DNA of 64,000 bases from JAJYVT01 sp035534455 (GTDB taxonomy: Bacteria > Actinomycetota > Acidimicrobiia > Acidimicrobiales > RAAP-2). This document shows, one piece after another, positions 8,496 to 16,532 of this stretch. The notes under the pieces were generated by a model that was not told where the DNA came from, did not search any database, and saw only the letters and a program-made list of their open reading frames with translations. The stretch covers positions 1 to 64,000 of the forward strand of contig DATLRV010000022.1 in assembly GCA_035534455.1 (NCBI GenBank), read 5' to 3'. A program made the translations under genes and the position numbers. Position 1 is the stretch's first letter. Every line of letters starts with the position of its first letter.

Positions 8496-9449
8496 TCACC
8501 CGCCGCTCGGCCGTGACCCTCCGCTCGGCCGCCGACCGCCATGTCGCCGCGGGCCACCGGATCGGAGGCCACCCTGTCGATCGCCGGGCGGACGCGTCGC
8601 CGCCTGTCGCTCGCGCCGGGCGACCCGTTCGAGCTCGCGTTCGACGTCGGACCACATGAGCGGTTCGGGGTCTTCCCCGCGCTCTGCGACGCGCTCGGCC
8701 CGTAGCACGATCGCGAATGCGACGGCCCACAGGACGAAGATCGTCCCGAGCTTGGCCACGAACCCCGACAGCTCCTGGTCGGCGAGCGGACCGAGCCGGA
8801 ACGTGCGCCCGCGCGCGTACGGGGGGTAGAGGGGGTGGCGGGCGAAGATCCACACGACCGAGAGGAAGCTCGGCACGATGGACTGGATGACGAGGTACCC
8901 GGCCCGCGCGAGGTGCGACGCGGTCCCCGTCGCGGGTACCGGTCGCAGGACGGGCATCCACAGCACGAGCCCCGCACCGAGAACGAGCAGGTCGAAGGCG
9001 CCACGCGCGACGGCTGAGTGTGCTTGGAGCACCACCGCCGGCACGTTCAGCGTGCCGGCGGCGATCACCGTCACGACCGCCACGGCTGCCACGGGACGGC
9101 TGCAGACCCTGGCGAGCGCGTCGAGTGGCGCCGGCCGCGTGAGTGCGGAGACGAGCGGGCGTGGGAGGCCGCGGAGCAAGAGGGGCGGGACCGCCAAGAG
9201 GAGCAGCAGGCGCTGGACGACGAGCGCCACGAGGAGGTGGTGCGCGGCGAGCCCGGCGAGCGGCCACGTGGTCGCGGCGAGGAGCACCACCATGGCGCCG
9301 ACGAACGCGCGGGCCTCGGCGGGGGTCACCGTTCGCTCGGGGCGCCGGAGCCACCAGACGAAGAGCGTGCAGCACGCGACCACGCCGACCCAGGCCGCCG
9401 GGTGGAGCGCGAAGGCCAGAGGATCGGCGGAGGCCGCGCCCACGTTCAC
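8496..9449 (-). CDS. ctaG: CtaG-family (caa3-type) membrane protein, cytochrome c oxidase assembly factor-like
   Basis: A 317-residue protein with about seven membrane segments. It matches the Bacillus-type CtaG family (caa3_CtaG), distinct from Cox11-type CtaG. Support comes from the early FALHPAAWVGVVACCTLFVWW, the AAHHLLVALVVQRLLLLLAVPPLLL segment with a His pair, and the SVVWIFARHPLYPPYA region. The role would be maturation of the copper site of cytochrome oxidase. The tail after about residue 270 is charged and ends in a degenerate RRPSGGSRPSGG repeat. No oxidase subunit gene lies nearby. It is divergent from pafBC with only 29 bp between start codons. A weak -10-like TAGGGC precedes GTG 9449. 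Confidence 0.75.
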   Translation of the reverse strand: MNVGAASADPLAFALHPAAWVGVVACCTLFVWWLRRPERTVTPAEARAFVGAMVVLLAATTWPLAGLAAHHLLVALVVQRLLLLLAVPPLLLRGLPRPLVSALTRPAPLDALARVCSRPVAAVAVVTVIAAGTLNVPAVVLQAHSAVARGAFDLLVLGAGLVLWMPVLRPVPATGTASHLARAGYLVIQSIVPSFLSVVWIFARHPLYPPYARGRTFRLGPLADQELSGFVAKLGTIFVLWAVAFAIVLRAERVAERGEDPEPLMWSDVERELERVARRERQAATRPPGDRQGGLRSGGPRRHGGRRPSGGSRPSGG

Positions 9450-9465
9450 CCCCGGAGCGGCGCCC

Positions 9466-9471
9466 TACGCT
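9466..9471 (+). promoter_or_regulatory. -10 element TACGCT, leaderless promoter of pafBC
   Basis: TACGCT ends 7 nt before the GTG start of pafBC, the spacing expected if transcription starts at or near the G of the start codon. No Shine-Dalgarno sequence fits between them. Confidence 0.55.
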
Positions 9472-9478
9472 GGCCGGG

Positions 9479-11428
9479 GTGACCACGCTCGACCGACTCG
9501 AACGGCTGACGGACCTCGTGCTCGTCCTGCTCCACGCCCGTACGCCGCGCACCCTGGAGGAGATCGCCGCCGCGGTGCCCGGGTACCCCGCCTCGCACGT
9601 GGCGCGGCGTCAGGCGTTCGAGCGCGACAAGCGGATCCTGCGCGACGAGGGGATCCCGGTGGTGACCGAGCCGATCGACGGGCCCGAGCAGTTCGGGTAC
9701 CGCATCGACCCCGACGCGTTCTACCTTCCCGAACTCGGGCTCGCACCGGACGAGCAGGCCGCGTTGCACCTCGCCGTCGCCGGCGTCCACCTGGGCGATC
9801 CTAGTGGGCGGGACGCGTTGGCCAAGTTGGGGGCGACCGGCGTCGCAGAGGCCCGGCCGGTCGCCCAAGTCGACGCGCCGGCCGCGCTTGTCGCGTTGTT
9901 CGACGCCGTGCGGTCGCAGGCTGAAGTGCACTTCACCTATCACGGCACGGACCGGTCGCTCGCCCCCTCGACGCTGCAGTTCCGTGCCGGCCGGTGGTAC
10001 CTCGTCGGGTGGGACCGTGACCGCGCGGCGGCTCGCACCTATCGCGTCGATCGCATCGAATCGCTCGCTCGTCCGGGGCCGCCCGGGAGCGGGGTCGTCC
10101 CCGAGCAGGCGGGAGCCGCAGACGCGGCCTTCGGCCCCTTCGGCGACGACGAGGACGCGGCGCCCGTCAACGTGCGCGTCGACGCGGTGGAGGGACCTCG
10201 GGTGGTGGCCGAGGCGGGGGAGGCGGCCATCTCGGAACGGGGCGGGGACGGGTCGGTGCTCCTCACCCTCGGGGTGACCAACTTCGCCGTGCTCCGGTCA
10301 TGGGTGCTCGGTCTGCTGGACCATGCCGAGATCGTCGGGCCGCCGCCGGCGCGCGACGCGGTCGTCTCCTGGCTCGAAGAGATCGCGGCCGAGGGTCCGG
10401 GCCACGCCGAGACGGCCAGCACCGCGGCGCCTGCACCGACCGAGTCCGGTGGCCGCCGGAGACCTTTGCCGGGGGCGCCGGCGACGCGCGGCGCGGGTGG
10501 CGGGGCGAGCACGCGGCTGCGGCGACTTCTCGCCATCGTCGCCCGCCTCGCGGAAGTGGGAGAGTCGCCGATCGCCGAGCTCGCCCAGCGCTTCGACATG
10601 ACGCCCGCAGAAGTCGTCCACGAGCTCGAGCTGGCGGCCTGCTGCGGGATCCCCCCCTACTCGCCGGACACGCTGCTCGAGATCGTGGTGAGCGACGAGA
10701 CCGTCCGCGCCTTTCTGCCAAAGGAGCTCGCGCGCCCGAGACGCCTCACGCCCGCCGAAGGTCTGGCGCTCGCAGCCTCCGCGCGGACGATCCTTGCCGT
10801 GCCGGGAGCCGACGAGGACGGAGCCCTCGCCCGCGCGCTGCGCAAGCTCGAGACGGTCCTCGGAGATCACCGGCGTCTCGTGATCCAGATCGACGCACCC
10901 CCGCTCCTCGACCAGGTCACGGCCCTCACCGCGGCAGGCGAGCAGGCGGAGATCGTGTACCACTCGGCCTCGACGGACGAGACCACCGAGCGCACCGTCG
11001 AGCCGCTCGAGGTCGTCTCGCTCGAGGGACACTGGTACCTGGACGCCTATTGCCACAAGGCCGAGGGGGTCCGGCGGTTCCGGGTCGACCGGATCCGCGA
11101 GGTGCGGCCCCTCGGCTCCCCGGTCGTCGTGCGGCCCGAGCTCGGCACGGCGAGTGCCGCTTTCGTTCCCGGCCCGGGCGCCGAGACCGTGACGCTCGAG
11201 CTCGACGGTGACGCGCGCTGGGTCGCCGACTCGGTCCCGGTGCTCGGCGAGGTCGCCGGTACGGGCTCCGCGATCGAGGTGACCCTCGCCGTGGGCGGCC
11301 GCGCCTGGCTCGAGCGCCTCCTCCTCCAGGCTGGGCCGAGGGCTCGCGTCGTCCGTCCCGCCGCGCTCGCCGGCGTCGGCCGCGATGCCGCCGCCCGCCT
11401 GCTGCGCGCCCGCTATGGACGGGAGTAG
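9479..11428 (+). CDS. pafBC: fused PafB-PafC WYL-domain transcriptional regulator
   Basis: A 649-residue fusion of two WYL-type regulators. The first half has an N-terminal winged helix (VARRQAFERDKRILRDEGIP) and a WYL domain (about 150-195, GRWYLVGWD, TYRVDRI). The second half starts with another HTH (ELAQRFDMTPAEVVHELEL, about 360) and a second WYL domain (about 489-541, GHWYLDAYCHKAEGVRRFRVDRI). In mycobacteria the separate PafB and PafC form a heterodimer that activates the LexA-independent DNA-damage response, and fused forms are known in other actinobacteria. No Pup-proteasome gene (pafA, prcAB) is adjacent here. The relaxase region begins immediately downstream. Confidence 0.88.
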   Translation: MTTLDRLERLTDLVLVLLHARTPRTLEEIAAAVPGYPASHVARRQAFERDKRILRDEGIPVVTEPIDGPEQFGYRIDPDAFYLPELGLAPDEQAALHLAVAGVHLGDPSGRDALAKLGATGVAEARPVAQVDAPAALVALFDAVRSQAEVHFTYHGTDRSLAPSTLQFRAGRWYLVGWDRDRAAARTYRVDRIESLARPGPPGSGVVPEQAGAADAAFGPFGDDEDAAPVNVRVDAVEGPRVVAEAGEAAISERGGDGSVLLTLGVTNFAVLRSWVLGLLDHAEIVGPPPARDAVVSWLEEIAAEGPGHAETASTAAPAPTESGGRRRPLPGAPATRGAGGGASTRLRRLLAIVARLAEVGESPIAELAQRFDMTPAEVVHELELAACCGIPPYSPDTLLEIVVSDETVRAFLPKELARPRRLTPAEGLALAASARTILAVPGADEDGALARALRKLETVLGDHRRLVIQIDAPPLLDQVTALTAAGEQAEIVYHSASTDETTERTVEPLEVVSLEGHWYLDAYCHKAEGVRRFRVDRIREVRPLGSPVVVRPELGTASAAFVPGPGAETVTLELDGDARWVADSVPVLGEVAGTGSAIEVTLAVGGRAWLERLLLQAGPRARVVRPAALAGVGRDAAARLLRARYGRE

Positions 11429-11431
11429 CAT
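11426..11431 (+). promoter_or_regulatory. -10 element TAGCAT overlapping the pafBC stop codon
   Basis: TAGCAT shares its TAG with the pafBC stop and lies 8 nt before ATG 11440. This matches the leaderless pattern seen elsewhere in the window and suggests a separate promoter for the relaxase unit. Confidence 0.4.
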
Positions 11432-11439
11432 GAAAGAGC

Positions 11440-11535
11440 ATGAGATGCGCTAGCGGGCGGAACGAGGCGGCGTGGTGCCGCCAGCCACCGGGGGTCGCCT
11501 CGAGGTGGGCGGATCCTTCGACGGCGTGGGCCTGA
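11440..11535 (+). CDS. possible leaderless 31-residue upstream ORF before the relaxase gene
   Basis: ATG 11440 to TGA 11533-11535, starting MRCASGRNEAAWCRQPPG. It begins 8 nt after the TAGCAT element and ends 6 nt before the GTG of the relaxase, which has no Shine-Dalgarno sequence of its own. Translation of this ORF could deliver ribosomes to the relaxase start. No family similarity is recognised and the coding signal is weak; it may be just leader RNA. Confidence 0.25.
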   Translation: MRCASGRNEAAWCRQPPGVASRWADPSTAWA

Positions 11536-11541
11536 GGTCGC

Positions 11542-13002
11542 GTGCTGCGCGTGGCTCGCGTCGCGGACGCGACGGGTCGCTACTACCTCGCCGCCCTCGT
11601 CTCCGAGCTCGACGCCGACCTGGGCATGGAGAGGGGTGGCCGCTGGACGGGGCTCGGAGCCGCGGCGCTCGGCCTTTGCCGGCAGGTGGACGGGGACGCC
11701 TTCGCGGCGGTGCTCGCCGGACGGCACCCGTCGGGGCGACACCAGCTCCGGCTCCGCGAGGCGCGGGTGTGCGCCTACGACCTCACCTTCGCGGCGCCGA
11801 AGTCGGCGAGCGTGCTCTTCGCCCTCGGTGGGCCGGGCACCTCGGCGGTCGTCCGGGAGGCGCACGACGATGCGGTCGAAGCGGCGATGGCCTACGTGGC
11901 GACGCGCGCGGCGGCCGTGCGCCGCACCACGGCACACGGGCGGGCGACGGCTCCGGTGGACGGCGTCGTGGCGGCCTCCTTCACTCACGGCGTGAGCCGC
12001 GCCCTCGACCCGCACCTCCACTCCCACGTCGTCGTGGCGAACCTCGCGCACGGCCCGGACGGGCGATGGCGATCGCTCGACGGGCGCGGCCTGTACGCGC
12101 ACGCGCGGGCGGCCGGCGCTCTCTACGACGCGGTCCTTCGGCACGGCATCGCGACTCGCCTGGGCCTCGAGTGGGTGCCGAGCTCGCAGCGCTCCTGGGA
12201 GCTCTCGGGCATGGACCCGGTGGTGCTCGGTGCCTTCTCCGGCCGCCGCGCGGAGATCATCGCCCATCTCGGAGGACGGAGCGGGGGCACGCGGCCGACG
12301 CGGCGGGAGAAGGCCGTCGCGTGGGCCGCGACCCGCGAACCGAAGGCCGCGGACGTGTCCCGTGAGAACGTGCGCGGTCGATGGACCTCGATCGCCCGGG
12401 ACGCGGGCTTGCCGACCGATCTGGCGGTGACGCCACCGGCGCGCGACGCGGCGCGCGCCGCGGCGCGCCACGCGGCGCGCGCCGTGCACCGGCCCGACCT
12501 CGACGAGCACCGCTTCTCCGCGGCGATCTTCGAGGCAGGTCCTCGCGGCATCTCTCGGCGCGACGCGCTCGGTGCGTGGGCGGCGGCACTTCCCGGCGGT
12601 GCGTCCGGTCACGAGCTCACACGGTGCGTGGACGTGCTCGCCGACTGGGGGACTGGTGCCGGCGTCGGCGAGCCGTTCCACCGCCCTGGTCCCCTGGTCC
12701 CGGCGTCCCACGTGCTCCACGTGCTCGGGCCGAGACCAGCGTCCGCAGAGGCCCTCGTGGTGTGGCGGTCGGCCGCTTCCTCGATCGGCCGGTACCGCGC
12801 CCGATGGGGTGTCGACGACCCGGCCCGCGCCCTCGGCGCCCAGACGCGAGCTGAGCTCAGCGCACTGCCGGCGCGCAGGCTCGCGGACCACCTTGCGACG
12901 TCCCGTGCGCTGGACGACGCGCTGATGCGGCTCGGCAGGTCGCGCGAGCGGGACCGCGCGCGCGGGCTCGACGTGACCCGCGGCGTCGCCCCTGGTGCGT
13001 GA
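11542..13002 (+). CDS. MobF/TrwC-type conjugative relaxase domain protein without helicase
   Basis: A 486-residue protein with the TrwC/TraI N-terminal relaxase fold. It has two adjacent N-terminal tyrosines (Y14, Y15; candidate nicking nucleophiles), the family segment LCRQVDGDAFAAVLAGRHPSG, YDLTFAAPKSASVLFALGG, and the metal-binding histidine triad H158-x-H160-x-H162 in DPHLHSHVVVAN. A relaxase nicks DNA at oriT and stays bound to the 5' end. Family members are usually about 900-1700 residues because a RecD-like helicase follows; here the gene ends soon after the relaxase fold, in an Arg/Ala-rich tail. It converges with a VirD4-like ATPase gene. No oriT is recognised. The start GTG 11542 has no good Shine-Dalgarno. 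Confidence 0.8.
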   Translation: MLRVARVADATGRYYLAALVSELDADLGMERGGRWTGLGAAALGLCRQVDGDAFAAVLAGRHPSGRHQLRLREARVCAYDLTFAAPKSASVLFALGGPGTSAVVREAHDDAVEAAMAYVATRAAAVRRTTAHGRATAPVDGVVAASFTHGVSRALDPHLHSHVVVANLAHGPDGRWRSLDGRGLYAHARAAGALYDAVLRHGIATRLGLEWVPSSQRSWELSGMDPVVLGAFSGRRAEIIAHLGGRSGGTRPTRREKAVAWAATREPKAADVSRENVRGRWTSIARDAGLPTDLAVTPPARDAARAAARHAARAVHRPDLDEHRFSAAIFEAGPRGISRRDALGAWAAALPGGASGHELTRCVDVLADWGTGAGVGEPFHRPGPLVPASHVLHVLGPRPASAEALVVWRSAASSIGRYRARWGVDDPARALGAQTRAELSALPARRLADHLATSRALDDALMRLGRSRERDRARGLDVTRGVAPGA

Positions 13003-13021
13003 GCGCGCGCCGGGCGTGCGT

Positions 13022-14386
13022 TCAGAACCGGCCGCTCCGCGTGCCGGCCGCACGCGCGGGATCGGCCCATGCCATCTCACGGGTTCCCGGCGCCCGGTTC
13101 CGCCACGGCGCGCCGAGGTCGCGCCAAGGCCGCGCTTCGTGGGCGGGGACGAGCCGGACCCACCCGAGCCGGTTGCGCGCGTCGACACAGAGCGCCCAGC
13201 CCTCGACGCCGCGCGCGATGACGTCCGGCGGCAGTCGCCGGCGCAGCACGGTGCCGTCGGTCGCGGAGACCTGGCGACCGCCGGGGCCGTCGGCGGTACC
13301 CACGCTGCGGTTGCGGACTTCTCGGTCCCCGCCCAACGCGGACAGCGCCTCGAGCGTGCGGATGTCCGCGATCCCTCCCAGCACGACGGTTGCGCCGAAG
13401 AGCGACACGAAGGCGTCGGCTTCTGGCCCCCAGCGCCCCCGGGCCTGGGACAGGTCCTGGAGGCACGCGAGCGTTAGGAGTCCCTGGCCCGGACCTTCAC
13501 TGACCAACGCGGGGAGGTCCGGCAGCGGTGCGATGTTGGCCACCTCGTCGAGGGCGAAGAGGACGGGTGCCGTCTGCCGGGGATCCTGGCGGGCGGCGCG
13601 CCGGTAGGTGGCGTCCCGCACCTCGTGGAGGATCGCGACCACGAGCGGCGCGAGGAGCTGCTGCTGGGCCGCGGGGGCGCAGACGAAGAGCGTGTGCGTC
13701 CCCGCGCAGAAGGCGTCCGGATCGAGGACGGGAGCCTCGGTCGATGCCAACGCGCCGGGGGACCGGTAGGCAGCCAGAACTCCCGAAGCCGTCGACCAGA
13801 TGCCCGACTGCTCCCTCTCGTCGGTGCTCAGGATGCCCGCGAGGAGATCCGTCGGCACGGCGTCGTCACCGAGGCGGGCGACGAGGGTGTCGAGTGCGGG
13901 CACGCCGTCGTGACGGTCCACCCAGTGGAGCACCCGGCGCATCGGGACCCCGTCGAGGGAGGCGGCGTGCAGCAGCGGTGCGAGCAACGCTGCGGCGCGC
14001 TCGGTCCAGTGACCGTCCGCGCCGGCACCCACGGCGCCGATGGGACGTCCTCTCGCGGTCCCCACCATGGCAGCGGCGACGTCGATGGCGCTGTGCCATT
14101 GCCTCGCAGCGTGCACCGGCGACCAGCCGACCCGGTGCACGCCTGCCGGCAGCTCCACCTGGCCAGTCGGATCGAACACGAGGCACCACCCGAGGCCCGC
14201 CCGTGCAGAGGCGGTCGCACGCAACACGTCCGGCTTGGTGGACGTCGCCACGACGGCGCCGGCCGCGGACAGGACGTTCGGAACGACGAGCGACGAGGTC
14301 TTGCCGGCGCGTGAAGGTCCGAGCACGAGCGTCGAACGTTCAGGCCCGGTCCACGCCCACCCGCGTGCGCCGAGCCCGAGGTACAC
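13022..14386 (-). CDS. VirD4/TraG-type coupling ATPase, soluble form
   Basis: A 454-residue ATPase of the type IV coupling protein family. Walker A is GPSRAGKT (23-30), followed by SSLVVPNVLSAAGAVVATSTKPD, and the Walker B region is VLFALDEVANIAPLP (LDE near 280). The C-terminal LVSEGPGQGLLTLACLQDLSQ with the following RWGPEADAF is typical of TraG/TraD-like proteins. Classical members have two N-terminal membrane helices; here the P-loop starts only 22 residues in, so no membrane anchor is encoded. The protein would bring relaxase-DNA to a secretion channel, but no channel (VirB-like) gene is near. It converges with the relaxase across 19 bp. Confidence 0.8.
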   Translation of the reverse strand: MYLGLGARGWAWTGPERSTLVLGPSRAGKTSSLVVPNVLSAAGAVVATSTKPDVLRATASARAGLGWCLVFDPTGQVELPAGVHRVGWSPVHAARQWHSAIDVAAAMVGTARGRPIGAVGAGADGHWTERAAALLAPLLHAASLDGVPMRRVLHWVDRHDGVPALDTLVARLGDDAVPTDLLAGILSTDEREQSGIWSTASGVLAAYRSPGALASTEAPVLDPDAFCAGTHTLFVCAPAAQQQLLAPLVVAILHEVRDATYRRAARQDPRQTAPVLFALDEVANIAPLPDLPALVSEGPGQGLLTLACLQDLSQARGRWGPEADAFVSLFGATVVLGGIADIRTLEALSALGGDREVRNRSVGTADGPGGRQVSATDGTVLRRRLPPDVIARGVEGWALCVDARNRLGWVRLVPAHEARPWRDLGAPWRNRAPGTREMAWADPARAAGTRSGRF

Positions 14387-15050
14387 GCCGCGACCGGCCG
14401 TGCGCGGCGTGCGTCGCGGCGGTGCAGCCGTTGTCGCGGGACCGCCTCGGACTTCGCGTTCGGACGCTTCTGGAGACGTCCGCGGGTCAAAGAGCGGCGC
14501 AGCGGGAGAAATTCTCAGAATTCTTTCGGAGGAGCCATCGTCGTGACGCGAGCACCCACCGCGCGCGGACGCGCAGACGTAGGCGCAGTGGTCCGGTGCA
14601 GATGCTCAACTGTACCAACACCTTCGCGCTGCGCCGCCACCGCGCGCCGTGGCGACGCGCAGGTGACGGGCACGCGGCGCGGGCTCTTCGTGCCGTGCGC
14701 GCGAGGGTGCGAGAAGGCGCGGATGCTTGACCTGCGCACCGAAAGACACGGAGAATGTGTGTAACCCGGCGCGTGGTGGGCGAAAGGACGAAAGTGCGCG
14801 CAGGTGACGGTCGGTGCGAGTCGGATCGGATGCATCGCACGGAATGGTCGCCTCGCACACGAGAACCGCGCTCCACTACAGACCGGGTCCGGAACCGTGC
14901 GTCACGCGACGATGAACAAGGAGCGACGGCGAGTGGCGCACATGTCGACCATCAACCAAGCGGTGCAGCGATGCGGAGCCGGTCATGAGAATTGACCGGT
15001 TGCCGCAGGCTCACCTCGAGTCATCGCTGACCTAATCAGGAGGTGCACCT
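14387..15050. other. 664-bp gene-poor region upstream of the coupling ATPase and the H1-like gene
   Basis: Divergent intergenic region with noticeably lower GC than its surroundings. Small ORFs on both strands have no family features. GAATTC and AATTCT motifs cluster near 14510-14525. A TTGACC at about 14995 could be a -35 for the H1-like gene, but no convincing -10 pairs with it. An origin of transfer could lie here or near 13010, but I cannot identify one. Confidence 0.4.
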
Positions 15051-15623
15051 GTGGCGATTGCCGCAACCAAGAGAGCGCCGGCCAAACGGGCCGCCAAGCG
15101 CAGCACGGCCAAACGGGCCACGGCCAAGAAGGCCGTGAAGCGGACCACCAAGAGGGCGGCCGGTACCCGCAAGACCGCCGCGCGGAAGTCCACGGCCCGA
15201 AAGGCCGCCGCTCGCAAGACGACGGCTCGCAAGACGGCGGCTCGCAAGACGACGGCTCGCAAGACGGCGGCGAAGCGGACCACCAAACGGGCCGCCGCCA
15301 AGCGGACCACCAAGCGAGCGACGGCGAAGCGCGCCCCGGCGAAGCGGACTGCGAAGAAGGCGACCGCCAAGCGCGCGACGGCGAAGCGGACGACCAAGAA
15401 GGCGATCGCCAAGCGCGCGACGGCGAAGCGGACCGCCAAGAAGGCGACCGCCAAGCGGACCACCAAGCGGGCGACGGCGAAGCGGGCCACCGCGAAGCGG
15501 ACCGCCAAGAAGCGGACCGCCAAGAAGGCGACTGCGAGGAAGGCGACCGCCAAACGGACGACCAAGCGGGCGCCCGCGAGGCGGCGCGTGACGAAGAAGG
15601 CCGCGGCGCCGACGACGGCGTGA
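15051..15623 (+). CDS. histone H1-like protein made entirely of Lys/Arg/Ala/Thr repeats
   Basis: A 190-residue protein composed almost only of K, R, A and T in short repeats (AKRTTKRA, TAKKATAKRA, ARKTAARKTT). No globular domain is present at either end. Basic repeat tails like this occur at the C-terminus of actinobacterial HupB and in histone H1-like proteins such as HctB, where they bind and compact DNA without sequence specificity. Here the tail is the whole protein. The start is well supported: AGGAGGTG sits 5 nt before GTG 15051, one of the best ribosome sites in the window. A strong hairpin follows the stop. Alternative readings, such as an RNA-binding or assembly partner, cannot be excluded. 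It lies beside the relaxase/coupling ATPase pair. Confidence 0.85.
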   Translation: MAIAATKRAPAKRAAKRSTAKRATAKKAVKRTTKRAAGTRKTAARKSTARKAAARKTTARKTAARKTTARKTAAKRTTKRAAAKRTTKRATAKRAPAKRTAKKATAKRATAKRTTKKAIAKRATAKRTAKKATAKRTTKRATAKRATAKRTAKKRTAKKATARKATAKRTTKRAPARRRVTKKAAAPTTA

Positions 15624-15685
15624 GCCACCACGCCGCGAGTCGCCGCATCTCGATGCGTGTGGCCCTCGGCGCATGAGCACTCGGC

Positions 15686-15724
15686 CGGCCGGGCGCCCGG
15701 GGGAACCCCCACGGCGCCCGGCCG
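15686..15724. terminator. two-part hairpin, bidirectional terminator-like
   Basis: Perfect 12-bp inverted arms CGGCCGGGCGCC (15686-15697) and GGCGCCCGGCCG (15713-15724). Inside them is a second stem of GGGGG (15699-15703) and CCCCC (15706-15710) with a 2-nt loop. It lies between the convergent H1-like and cofC genes and could stop transcription from both sides. No T-run follows, as is common in high-GC actinobacteria. Confidence 0.75.
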
Positions 15725-15753
15725 CGCCGCGTGGTCTCCACTCCGCGTTGGAG

Positions 15754-16428
15754 CTACCCGACGCGATGCGAGCCGGGACCTCCCTCGTCGGTGCCCGCGG
15801 TGATGCCCCCTGCACCCGGGAGGTCGCTCGGCCAGTCGACGTCGTACGAAAGGTCCGCATCGCGGCGCACGCGGACCGCGAGACCCAGTCGTCGGCACTC
15901 GGCGTGATGACGCGCGAACGAACCCGGCCCGTACGAGAACCGGAACGACACGTCTGCGGGGAGTGCGATGACGTTGGTCCCGTCGTCTCGACGGTCCGGG
16001 ACGAGGGTGACCCCTCCGTAATCCGCCAGATCGGCGAGGCGCCGGGCCCGGGGGAGATCAGCGTGGGCGACGACCACCCGCCGCACGCCCATGCCCGCCA
16101 GCTGCGCGACCCCCGACTGCACGGCCCCGTTCAGGCCGCGGCCGGGTTCCCACAAGACGTGCGCGCCGTGGGCACGCGCCCACGCGGCGACCTCCTCGTC
16201 GTCGCAGACGACGACGACGGGAAGCGGCGCAGATGCCCGAAGCACCTGCTCGGCCATCTGGCGGACGAGCGCCCTGCGGTCCTCGTCGCCCAACGCGGCC
16301 GTAAGTCGGTGCTTTGCGCTGGCGAAGGACTTCACGGGCACGAGGACCGCGCCGGGGCCGGCGGCCGGTGTCGTCGACGTGCCGAGAGGCGTTCCAGGAG
16401 CGTGACCGACGTCCTCGTCGCCGGTCAC
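15754..16428 (-). CDS. cofC: 2-phospho-L-lactate (phosphoenolpyruvate) guanylyltransferase, F420 biosynthesis
   Basis: A 224-residue protein of the CofC/FbiD family. It activates 2-phospholactate or phosphoenolpyruvate with GTP to make the side-chain precursor of coenzyme F420. The family start VLVPVKSFASAKHRL is clear, as are the RALVRQMAEQVLRA helix, VVAHADLPRARRL, DRRDDGTNVIALP and the F-YGPGSFARHHAEC block near residue 165-180. The first 25 residues are low complexity. It starts at GTG 16428, 6 nt after a TAGACT element on the same strand. It is divergent from gpsA. No other F420 gene lies in the window. Confidence 0.9.
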   Translation of the reverse strand: MTGDEDVGHAPGTPLGTSTTPAAGPGAVLVPVKSFASAKHRLTAALGDEDRRALVRQMAEQVLRASAPLPVVVVCDDEEVAAWARAHGAHVLWEPGRGLNGAVQSGVAQLAGMGVRRVVVAHADLPRARRLADLADYGGVTLVPDRRDDGTNVIALPADVSFRFSYGPGSFARHHAECRRLGLAVRVRRDADLSYDVDWPSDLPGAGGITAGTDEGGPGSHRVG

Positions 16429-16434
16429 GTCGTC

Positions 16435-16440
16435 AGTCTA
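16435..16440 (-). promoter_or_regulatory. -10 element TAGACT of cofC (leaderless)
   Basis: On the minus strand TAGACT ends 6 nt before the GTG of cofC, the leaderless spacing. Confidence 0.5.
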
Positions 16441-16517
16441 CGGCCAGGCGACCGCGGGAACGCCGGTCGAAGGACCGACGGGTCGCCGCGGGTTCGCACG
16501 GCGGTGAGGACCGTCCA

Positions 16518-16523
16518 TAGGCT
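16518..16523 (+). promoter_or_regulatory. -10 element TAGGCT of gpsA
   Basis: TAGGCT lies 9 nt before the GTG start of gpsA. No Shine-Dalgarno sequence lies between. Confidence 0.5.
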
Positions 16524-16532
16524 CGGACGCGC

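Noticed and set aside
13528..14730. A 400-codon plus-strand ORF opposite the VirD4-like gene
   Set aside because: Arg-rich shadow frame; the minus strand has Walker A/B motifs in the correct order.
14983..15898. Minus-strand ORFs across the H1-like gene, rich in Leu/Val/Phe or Ser/Trp repeats
   Set aside because: They mirror the basic repeat on the other strand. The plus strand has the strong ribosome site and the terminator.
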